NCBI GenBank assembly: GCA_003488415.1
Contig: DNLQ01000067.1
Location: 1-8,408, forward strand
DNA: 8,408 nucleotides
Origin: Ruminococcus sp.
GTDB lineage: Bacteria; Bacillota; Clostridia; Oscillospirales; Ruminococcaceae
Direction of reading: 5' to 3'
Shown here piece by piece: positions 1-5,445 of this stretch. The notes under the pieces were generated by a model, which did not search any database, was not told the origin of the DNA, and worked only from the letters and a program-made list of their open reading frames with translations. Every line of letters begins with the position of its first letter. Position 1 is the first letter of the stretch. Both the position numbers and the translations under genes were made by a program.

Positions 1-376
1 CACCGATGATGTTACGGAGAGTTGTAGCGGAAAGGTTCTCGATAGCTGCCAGAGGACGCTCTACACCGTAGATGTACTGCTTGGCATCTGTTACCTGATA
101 GAATACAACTGTATCTATCTGCATGGTAACATTATCCTTTGTGATTACGGGCTGCGGCTTGAAGTCAACTACCTTCTCCTTCAGTGAAACACGTCCGGCT
201 ATGCGGTCAACAAAGGGGATCAGTACGTGTACGCCTGTCTCCCACTCTGCATTGAACTTTCCGAGACGCTCTACTACGAAAACGTGTGCCTGCGGAACGA
301 TGCGGAAACTCCTTATTATCACGATAAGAAGAAAAATTGCTACAAGAATCAGAACTATTGCAAATGAATTGTCCAT
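1..376 (-). CDS. SPFH/band-7 domain membrane protein, partial (C-terminus beyond left edge)
   Basis: This is the first 125 codons of an SPFH (stomatin/prohibitin/flotillin, band 7) protein; the rest lies beyond the window edge. The start is ATG at 376, read leftwards, preceded by a strong AGGAGG site. Residues about 5-22 form one hydrophobic N-terminal membrane segment. It is followed by the typical band-7 opening: PQAHVFVVERLGKF (about 28-41), then GVHVLIPFVDRI, a VSLKEKVVDFKPQPVITKDN stretch, and ERPLAAIENLSATTLRNIIG at the cut. This layout matches QmcA/stomatin-like proteins, which form large membrane-anchored rings and are linked to membrane microdomains and protease control. The upstream nfeD-like gene is 41 bases away on the same strand, the classical partner arrangement, so the two are probably co-transcribed. 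The family call is firm; the exact cellular role is not known from sequence. Confidence 0.92.
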   Translation of the reverse strand, partial: MDNSFAIVLILVAIFLLIVIIRSFRIVPQAHVFVVERLGKFNAEWETGVHVLIPFVDRIAGRVSLKEKVVDFKPQPVITKDNVTMQIDTVVFYQVTDAKQYIYGVERPLAAIENLSATTLRNIIG

Positions 377-417
377 GTCTGTATACCTCCTGAGTATAGT
401 GTATGATGATTTTCAGA

Positions 418-843
418 TCAAAGCTGCACTTTCAGCTTTGCGCCGTTTACTTCTGTGACAGTAACGACACTGTCCTTAGGAATAACTGATCCGTCTGCGG
501 AAATCGCACTCCAGTCAACCCCATTGAGAGTGACTCTTCCCGTACCGGCATCCTGACTAATCTCCTCGATGACTACAGCTTTCTTTCCTATGTCGAGATC
601 GGCATTGGTGGAAACAAAGCCCTTGTTCCTTGCCTTTTTCAGCATTGGCCAGGATATTGCAAGGAACAATCCGGACGACAGCAGGAAGATCAGGAGCTGT
701 CCCACTAAAGGTATCGGAAAGAAATACGTACATACCATTGTGACGAGAGCACCTGCTGCAAGCCATATCGAGACAAGCTGTACAGTAGCTATCTCCGCAA
801 TTACGAAAATAACCACCAGAGCTGCCCAGAACAAAACATCCAT
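418..843 (-). CDS. NfeD-like membrane protein, short form
   Basis: A 141-residue protein with the layout of short NfeD proteins. Three hydrophobic membrane segments lie at about residues 3-25, 27-45 and 48-66. A short basic linker (KKARNKG, about 69-75) follows, then a soluble C-terminal OB-fold-like domain (about 85-141) containing GKKAVVIEEIS, GRVTLNGVDWSA and DSVVTVTEVNGAKLKVQ. The GxVxLNGxxWSA pattern is characteristic of the NfeD C-terminal domain. It lacks the N-terminal ClpP-like serine protease domain of long NfeD proteins, so it is presumably not a protease itself. The start at 843 has a purine-rich GGGGGA site 7 to 9 bases upstream. It is the first gene of a two-gene unit with the SPFH gene; NfeD proteins are thought to interact with SPFH partners through the OB fold. 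That interaction is known for the family and is inferred here. Confidence 0.9.
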   Translation of the reverse strand: MDVLFWAALVVIFVIAEIATVQLVSIWLAAGALVTMVCTYFFPIPLVGQLLIFLLSSGLFLAISWPMLKKARNKGFVSTNADLDIGKKAVVIEEISQDAGTGRVTLNGVDWSAISADGSVIPKDSVVTVTEVNGAKLKVQL

Positions 844-898
844 ACAGAAATCCCCCTTTCATAGAATATTTGTAATCCCTATATCAGATCACACTATT

Positions 899-927
899 AT
901 TCTATCACATTCAACATAATTTTGCAA
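899..927 (-). promoter_or_regulatory. Predicted sigma-A promoter for the nfeD-SPFH pair
   Basis: Reading leftwards, a -35 box TTGCAA (927 to 922) and a -10 box TAGAAT (904 to 899) are separated by exactly 17 bases. The -10 box carries an extended TGA element immediately upstream (TGATAGAAT). The expected transcript start is near 892, giving a leader of about 50 bases before the nfeD start at 843. The -35 box begins only 5 bases beyond the stop codon of the glycoside hydrolase gene. Prediction from consensus only. Confidence 0.65.
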
Positions 928-931
928 TAGG

Positions 932-2098
932 CTACGGCAAAAATTTATTATTCAGACACAATTCATTTCTTTCCAGTTCTGCAAAAGCCATCAGGAACGG
1001 TGCTACGCCCTTTGCATCGTTTTCTACCACTCTTTCGCTGAGATAATACTCCGGCGAGCCGTCACGCTCCTGCTCCCCTCCAAGTCCTCCCATAAGGCAG
1101 ATGTTCTTCATTACAGGAACTTCTCCGCTGAGGTCAGTGTACTTTCTGACGGTGGTGACAAGTGACTCCGTGCCTTCATTTACTGTATCACATATGCCCA
1201 GATTCGCAGCCTTCAGCGCTGCGTAGGCGTACAGCAGCGTACCGCTGGTCTCAGGATAGTTCCCTTCAGTTTCCGGGTGTGCCGGAAGCTGGAGCAGCAT
1301 TCCGTCATCCTGTCTGTATCTGCCAAGTGAATCAAGCAGGTCGGTAAGCATTTCCCTGCAAAGCTGACTGTCCGGCAAAAGCTCTGCAATATCTGCAAGC
1401 CCTGCACACAGCCATCCTATTGATCTGAGCCAGAACTCCGGCGACAGTCCTGTTCCACTGTCCGCCCAGCACTGGGATCTCCTTTCATCATAGCCGTGAT
1501 AGTAAAGCCCGTTATCCCTGTCACGCATGATCGTGCGGATGTTACCGAGCTGCCTCAGTACATCGCTCACAGCCGTCCTGTCGCCTGTCAGAAGTCCGTA
1601 TTCGGCTACAAACGGCAGTGCCATGAAAGCTCCGTCAAGCCATAGCTGTCCCGGATATACAGCCTTGTGCCAGAAGCTGCCGCATTCAAGTCTCGGCTGA
1701 CGGAGTACCTGCTCCGTATACAGCCGGGTATATCCAAGTCTGAAACGCTCCTCGCCTGTCTCCTGCCACAGCTTTATCAGGTTCCTTCCGCCGCAGAGAT
1801 TGTCAAGATTGAAGTCGTCTGCATTCATTGTAGGGATACTGCCGTCAGGTCTGAGATACTTATCCGTAAAACGCACTGCAAAGTCAAGCAGCCTTCTGTC
1901 ACCTGAATTGCCGTACAGCTTCAATGATGCCATCACCATACAGCTGTCGATGTAATTCCACCTTGCCGGCTTGTTGAAGATGAAGTTCTCCCTGTTCCAC
2001 AGAGGTCTCAGAGGATCAGATGGAAGTATCATTTTTTCAATATACATATCAGCCGCCTTCCTGCACTGCTGATACCCGTTTATAATATTCTCTGTCAT
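932..2098 (-). CDS. GH105/GH88-type unsaturated glycuronyl hydrolase (YteR/YesR-like)
   Basis: A 388-residue enzyme of the GH105/GH88 (alpha/alpha)6-barrel superfamily. These enzymes remove the 4,5-unsaturated uronic acid left on oligosaccharides by polysaccharide lyases; the best known substrate is unsaturated rhamnogalacturonan disaccharide. Visible family motifs are FNLDNLCGGR (about 96-105), LWLDGAFMALPFVAEYG (about 152-168), SPEFWLRSIGW (219-229), YPETSGTLLYAYA (281-293), GGLGG (337-341) and YYLSERVVENDAKGVAPFL (351-369). Asp99 and Asp155 are 56 residues apart, close to the spacing of the key Asp88 and Asp143 of B. subtilis YteR, so the active site looks intact. There is no signal peptide, so it should act in the cytoplasm on imported sugar. 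It is the last gene of the transporter operon; its ATG overlaps the stop of the preceding permease by 4 bases and a GGAGG site lies 9 bases upstream. The exact substrate (rhamnogalacturonan, galacturonan or another uronic-acid glycan) cannot be fixed from sequence. Confidence 0.9.
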   Translation of the reverse strand: MTENIINGYQQCRKAADMYIEKMILPSDPLRPLWNRENFIFNKPARWNYIDSCMVMASLKLYGNSGDRRLLDFAVRFTDKYLRPDGSIPTMNADDFNLDNLCGGRNLIKLWQETGEERFRLGYTRLYTEQVLRQPRLECGSFWHKAVYPGQLWLDGAFMALPFVAEYGLLTGDRTAVSDVLRQLGNIRTIMRDRDNGLYYHGYDERRSQCWADSGTGLSPEFWLRSIGWLCAGLADIAELLPDSQLCREMLTDLLDSLGRYRQDDGMLLQLPAHPETEGNYPETSGTLLYAYAALKAANLGICDTVNEGTESLVTTVRKYTDLSGEVPVMKNICLMGGLGGEQERDGSPEYYLSERVVENDAKGVAPFLMAFAELERNELCLNNKFLP

Positions 2099-2931
2099 CC
2101 TGTGATACCTCCGGCTGTTATGCCGCTTACAAATTTCTTCTGTGCTATGCCAAATACCGCTACTGACGGTATAAGTCCGATAACGGACATCGCCAGTATT
2201 CTCCGCTGTTCATAACCGTCTCCTGTGCTGTCGGCAGATAGTCTCAGTGCCAGCGAAAGAGGATACTTCTCAACCGAACTTATCATTATCAGCGGATCAA
2301 GAAAGTCATTCATTGTCCACAGGAAGGTAAATACCACTATTGACACAATGACCGGTCTGACGCACGGTACAAGTATGTGGATAAGTACTCCAAGTGTTCC
2401 GCAGCCGTCGATGCGTGCCGCTTCATCAAACTCCTTCGGCACACGGCGCAGGAACTGTATCAGCATGAAAACGAAAGTCCCCTCGCAGGCAAACAGTGAC
2501 GGCAGCGTCAGCGGTACATAGGTATCCAGTAGTCCCAGCCTGCCCCACAGAAGATACATCGGCATTACTGTCACTATTGCCGGCATGAACATACCTCCGA
2601 TCAGCAGTGCAGACCACAGCCGCTTCATAGGAAAATCAAATCTTGCAAATCCGTATGCTACCAGTACTGACGATACGACCGCAAACAGCGTCTTAGGTAT
2701 TATGATAAGGAAGGTATTCAGAAAGTAATGCCCCATGGTATACGGTGTTACTGTGCGCCATGCTCCTGCATATACAGAAAAGTCCAGGTGTTTCGGCATG
2801 AACCATGCTGAGCTGAATATCTCATCATTGGTCTTGAATGATGCTCCGAACAGCCACAGCAGCGGATACAGCATTACTATGCCGGCAGCAGTGAGCAGCA
2901 GATATGCTGTTATCTTCTTCATCAGCTTCAT
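2095..2931 (-). CDS. CUT1 sugar ABC transporter permease (MalG/YesQ-like)
   Basis: A 278-residue inner-membrane permease of the MalG type (COG0395-like). Six hydrophobic segments are recognisable, starting with about residues 8-30 and followed by segments near 71-95, 105-128, 140-160, 193-215 and 247-267. The cytoplasmic EAA loop, which docks the ATPase, is clear at about 170-189: EAARIDGCGTLGVLIHILVP. The open frame extends further upstream to an ATG at 3009, but that start would overlap the preceding permease by some 80 bases. I chose the ATG at 2931 (protein begins MKLMKKI) because it forms an ATGA overlap with the upstream stop and has a GGACGAGG ribosome site. It pairs with the neighbouring MalF-type permease to form the heterodimeric membrane channel. 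An ATG at 2922 is a less likely alternative start. Confidence 0.93.
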   Translation of the reverse strand: MKLMKKITAYLLLTAAGIVMLYPLLWLFGASFKTNDEIFSSAWFMPKHLDFSVYAGAWRTVTPYTMGHYFLNTFLIIIPKTLFAVVSSVLVAYGFARFDFPMKRLWSALLIGGMFMPAIVTVMPMYLLWGRLGLLDTYVPLTLPSLFACEGTFVFMLIQFLRRVPKEFDEAARIDGCGTLGVLIHILVPCVRPVIVSIVVFTFLWTMNDFLDPLIMISSVEKYPLSLALRLSADSTGDGYEQRRILAMSVIGLIPSVAVFGIAQKKFVSGITAGGITG

Positions 2932-3818
2932 ACCTCGTCCTCCCTGTGCTTTCCGGTAACTGCAAACAGAAGCAGTACTGCCGCTGTGATAAGCATGAAA
3001 AGTCCCCATGATACGGCATTGGCATAGCTTATGTCACCGTAGCGGAACATCTCGTTGTATATCATCAGTCCCACAGTCTCAGTACTTTTCAGAGGTCCTC
3101 CCCCGGTTATCATATATGGAGCGCTGAACTCCTGCATCGCAGCTATGGTCTGAAGTACAAGATTGAGGAATACTACATTTCTCAGAAGCGGCAGTGTTAT
3201 GGAAAAAAATCCCCGCACCTTTCCGCAGCCGTCCACTCTTGCTGCTTCATAGTACTCCTTCGGGATATCCCTGAGAGCATTGAGGAAGATGACCATTGCA
3301 GAGCCGAACTCCCACAAACGCAGCAGTACGATTATGTACAGGGCATAGCGTGTATCACCGTACCAGCTTACAGGTGATGCTCCGGCAAGTCCGAGCAGCT
3401 GATTCACAAGTCCGCCCGATGTAAAAAGGAACTGCCACATTATGACTACTGCAAGGTTAGAACCAAGTATCGACGGGATGTAGAAAACCGTCCTGTAGAC
3501 TCCTATCCCCTTCAGCTCCAGATTCAGCAGCATCGCTATAAACAGTGATACCACGGTCTTCAGCGGTACAAGTATAAGTGCATATCTCACCGTTACTCCA
3601 ACAGCCTTGCGAAAGCTGCTGTCCGATAACATATGCCGGAAAACACTTGTCCCGGCAAACCTTGCTTCTCCTCCGCTGTTCTCAGTCATACCAAGTATCA
3701 GCGAGGCAAAGAACGGATATGCAATAAACACCAGAAAGCCGATGATGAACGGGAGTATCAGAAGAAGTCCTGTAAACTTTCCTACTCCAACGGGATTCTG
3801 GTACTGTCTTGTCTTCAT
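2928..3818 (-). CDS. CUT1 sugar ABC transporter permease (MalF/UgpA/YesP-like)
   Basis: A 296-residue inner-membrane permease of the MalF/UgpA type (COG1175-like). The N-terminus is short and basic, followed by a first membrane segment at about residues 16-40, and further segments near 75-98, 108-133, 158-180, 213-235 and 268-288. The EAA loop for ATPase docking is at 191-210: EAARVDGCGKVRGFFSITLP. The sequence PYMITGGGPLKSTETVGLMI (about 234-253) is also typical of this permease class. The start overlaps the stop of the solute-binding protein gene as ATGA, with a GGAG site about 11 bases upstream. It is the partner of the downstream MalG-type permease. The transported substrate is inferred from the hydrolase at the end of the operon, not from the permease itself. 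Confidence 0.93.
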   Translation of the reverse strand: MKTRQYQNPVGVGKFTGLLLILPFIIGFLVFIAYPFFASLILGMTENSGGEARFAGTSVFRHMLSDSSFRKAVGVTVRYALILVPLKTVVSLFIAMLLNLELKGIGVYRTVFYIPSILGSNLAVVIMWQFLFTSGGLVNQLLGLAGASPVSWYGDTRYALYIIVLLRLWEFGSAMVIFLNALRDIPKEYYEAARVDGCGKVRGFFSITLPLLRNVVFLNLVLQTIAAMQEFSAPYMITGGGPLKSTETVGLMIYNEMFRYGDISYANAVSWGLFMLITAAVLLLFAVTGKHREDEV

Positions 3819-5122
3819 TTTCGTATCTTCTCCAGATATTCAGTCAGAAGGCTGTATAGCTCCTCTGCGGCAGAGGCTGTATCCTTCGTGTGGTAGGATA
3901 CGCTCTCTATAGCCTCATTGTAAAACTCCTTCATACGTGTAAGCTCCATATACGGACTTATGGTTACTGTATCCACTGACTCCAGCAGTCTGTCACACTC
4001 AACAGAAAGACCTGTGAGCTTTCCGCTGCTCTCCAGACTCTCCCTTGCATACTCAGAAGCTGGTATCCCTCTTGTTGTCCCAAGTATCTTCGCACACTCC
4101 GCATCGTTTAGCAGGAAGTCGATAAAAGCTGCTGCTTCATCCGGATGCTCCGTTCCGGCAGAAACTGCGTAAAGCAGCGACGGCTTTATCATCCATCCGC
4201 CTGTTCTGCTGCCGTCAGACAGCAGAGGTCCTGCTTCGAGGACTCCCTCCGGCAGCACCATTTCATATTTGCCCACCGAGCTTCCCCACTCCAGCACTCC
4301 TGCTATATGTCCGTTTATGAACTCCGGCGACTGATACAGGGCCGCACTTCCGTCTTCGTCTGTGCGTGTCTGTATCGTCCTGATGACGTGTCTGTCTTCA
4401 AGCTCTTTATAAAGATCAAGAGCCGCTCTGAGGTCATCCTTTGTGAAACCAAGGTGTCCGTCCATGGTGATGAACTGCCTGCCTGTCTGCTGCTGAACGT
4501 ATACTACAGCAAGATACCATGCAGTTCCTCCGGACTGTATATCAAGATCCAGAGGATAGGCTCCGCTGCCGGAAAAGGTATCTCCAAGCTCCATAAGCTC
4601 CTGCCAGGTCTCAGGATATTCGGCTCCGAGACTGCTGTAGACCTGTGAATTGTAGAACAGTCCCCTTCCGCTCAGGGATACTGTCACGGCATTGAGTACC
4701 CCGTCAACTCTGCCGAATGACAGCACGTCGCTGTCAAATCCGCTAAGATCAGGCAGTTCCGGTATACTCTCAAGGTCGTAGAACCCCCTGCCGTCCGGAG
4801 ACATTGAGATCAGCCAGTCATAATTGATCTGCATGACGTCAGGGGCTGTACCGCCGGTCATCTGTGCTGTGACCTTTTCCGTCCAGCCGTCCCATCCGCC
4901 GTACTCGGGTACTATCGTGATCTCAGGATGAAGCTCGCTCCACAGCTTCAATGCGTTCAGTGTAGCTTCGTGACGGTCATCCCCTCCCCACCATGAGAAA
5001 CGGAGGGTACACTCGTCAAGTCTGCCGTCCGGCTGTGTCACTTCAGCCACAGTACAGCTTCCGCAGGCAGAGAGAACTGCGCCTATACCCAAAGCAGCAG
5101 CTGCTGTCGCTAATCTTTTCAT
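3815..5122 (-). CDS. Sugar ABC transporter solute-binding lipoprotein (family 1, CUT1)
   Basis: A 435-residue extracellular solute-binding protein, tethered to the outer face of the membrane as a lipoprotein. The signal peptide is short, with a basic start (MKR), an Ala-rich hydrophobic core and a lipobox LSAC at 17-20, so Cys20 should be the lipidated residue. The mature protein shows family-1 features: FSWWGGDDRHEATL (42-55), EYGGWDGW (73-80) and GGTAPDVMQINYDWL (90-104), followed later by a GGWMIKPSLLYAVSAGT stretch and an EAAAFIDFLLNDAE segment near the C-terminus. Together with the two permeases it makes a complete CUT1 importer except for the ATPase. The start at 5122 has an AAGAGG site about 9 bases upstream and is the first gene after a predicted promoter. 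The tryptophan-rich opening resembles binding proteins for uronic-acid oligosaccharides as I remember them; the ligand is inferred from the GH105-type gene. Confidence 0.93.
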   Translation of the reverse strand: MKRLATAAAALGIGAVLSACGSCTVAEVTQPDGRLDECTLRFSWWGGDDRHEATLNALKLWSELHPEITIVPEYGGWDGWTEKVTAQMTGGTAPDVMQINYDWLISMSPDGRGFYDLESIPELPDLSGFDSDVLSFGRVDGVLNAVTVSLSGRGLFYNSQVYSSLGAEYPETWQELMELGDTFSGSGAYPLDLDIQSGGTAWYLAVVYVQQQTGRQFITMDGHLGFTKDDLRAALDLYKELEDRHVIRTIQTRTDEDGSAALYQSPEFINGHIAGVLEWGSSVGKYEMVLPEGVLEAGPLLSDGSRTGGWMIKPSLLYAVSAGTEHPDEAAAFIDFLLNDAECAKILGTTRGIPASEYARESLESSGKLTGLSVECDRLLESVDTVTISPYMELTRMKEFYNEAIESVSYHTKDTASAAEELYSLLTEYLEKIRK

Positions 5123-5167
5123 ACCCTCTTACCTCTTGGAAATAATCTGATGATATAATGTATCTTT

Positions 5168-5196
5168 ATTATACTATATTCTCAGCCAAAAATCAA
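5168..5196 (-). promoter_or_regulatory. Predicted sigma-A promoter of the sugar-uptake operon
   Basis: Reading leftwards, a -35 box TTGATT (5196 to 5191) and a perfect -10 box TATAAT (5173 to 5168) are 17 bases apart. The expected start of transcription is near 5161, giving a leader of about 38 bases before the ATG at 5122. No other promoter-like pair of this quality lies in front of the four-gene operon. Confidence 0.7.
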
Positions 5197-5201
5197 CCGT
5201 C

Positions 5202-5218
5202 ATGAGTGTAACACTGAT
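5202..5218. promoter_or_regulatory. Imperfect palindrome upstream of the sugar-operon promoter, possible operator
   Basis: AGTGT and ACACT are perfect inverted arms around a single central A (5205-5215), and two further flanking positions also pair (ATG AGTGT A ACACT GAT, with one mismatch in each flank). The element ends 6 to 9 bases from the -35 box of the sugar promoter, on its upstream side, a position suited to an activator. It lacks the central CG of most LacI-family and catabolite-repression sites. Which protein binds it, if any, is unknown. Confidence 0.3.
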
Positions 5219-5300
5219 CCCTTTCTTACATTACGCCGCTGCAAAACTACACAAATTGTTATCAACTTTTTATGCAGTGTGATGATTTTTGCAGTAGGTA

Positions 5301-5329
5301 TTGTGCTTATACTCAAAAAATGCTATAAT
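5301..5329 (+). promoter_or_regulatory. Predicted sigma-A promoter of recJ-rel
   Basis: A -35 box TTGTGC (5301-5306) and a perfect -10 box TATAAT (5324-5329) are separated by 17 bases. The -10 box carries an extended element (TGC directly before TATAAT), which would compensate for the weak -35 box. Transcription should begin near 5336, giving a leader of about 110 bases before recJ. Confidence 0.72.
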
Positions 5330-5368
5330 TAGACAATGAGTACTTGTAACCAGGTATACGATTAACAG

Positions 5369-5390
5369 TTCCCCCGCTTCGGCGGGGGAA
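5369..5390 (+). repeat. GC-rich hairpin with TTCG tetraloop in the recJ leader
   Basis: The arms CCCCCGC (5371-5377) and GCGGGGG (5382-5388) pair perfectly around a TTCG loop, and two outer T-A pairs extend the stem to 9 base pairs. A UUCG loop closed by C-G is one of the most stable RNA tetraloops. No run of T follows on either strand, so it does not look like an intrinsic terminator, and no gene ends here. It lies inside the predicted recJ leader. Confidence 0.8.
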
Positions 5391-5401
5391 TGACACAAGT
5401 T

Positions 5402-5430
5402 GAGACTCTCCGCTGCCTGCGGAGAGTCTC
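5402..5430 (+). repeat. Perfect 12-base-pair hairpin next to the recJ ribosome binding site
   Basis: The arms GAGACTCTCCGC (5402-5413) and GCGGAGAGTCTC (5419-5430) are perfect reverse complements around a five-base loop (TGCCT). The stem ends 4 bases before the AGGAG ribosome site (5435-5439) of recJ, so its 3' arm would fall within the footprint of an initiating ribosome. The nearest T run (5442-5445) is 11 bases away and overlaps the start region, so a terminator is unlikely. It could lower or regulate recJ translation, or stabilise the transcript end. Confidence 0.82.
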
Positions 5431-5445
5431 TGTCAGGAGCCTTTT

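Larger units (their letters stand above)
5123..5445. other. Divergent intergenic region between sugar operon and recJ
   Basis: This 323-base stretch has no convincing protein gene. It holds the minus-strand promoter of the sugar operon, an imperfect palindrome beside it, about 100 bases of AT-rich DNA between the two -35 boxes, the plus-strand recJ promoter, and a leader with two hairpins. Between the promoters there is an 8-base inverted repeat, CTGCAAAA at 5239-5246 and TTTTGCAG at 5287-5294, and TGCAGT occurs twice 17 bases apart (5273 and 5290). These could be regulator half-sites or chance; no regulator gene is in the window. Confidence 0.8.

Noticed and set aside
861..905. 8-base inverted repeat ATAGAATA / TATTCTAT around the nfeD promoter
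   Set aside because: The arms are AT-rich, the 29-base spacing is long, and one arm is simply the -10 box, so chance similarity is the simplest explanation.
2932..3009. Longer N-terminus for the MalG-type permease, starting at 3009
   Set aside because: It would overlap the upstream permease by about 80 bases and add a polar, non-family leader; the start at 2931 has the ATGA overlap and a ribosome site.
4145..4648. A 167-codon plus-strand open frame inside the binding-protein gene
   Set aside because: It is antisense to a well-supported lipoprotein gene; cysteine- and serine-rich composition is typical of a shadow frame.
5369..5430. The two leader hairpins as intrinsic terminators
   Set aside because: Neither stem is followed by a T run on either strand, and the flanking genes are divergent, so no transcript ends here.
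5123..5445. Possible riboswitch or CRISPR-like repeats in the intergenic region
   Set aside because: No known riboswitch core motif was recognised, and there are no regularly spaced repeats; only the two hairpins and short scattered repeats are present.
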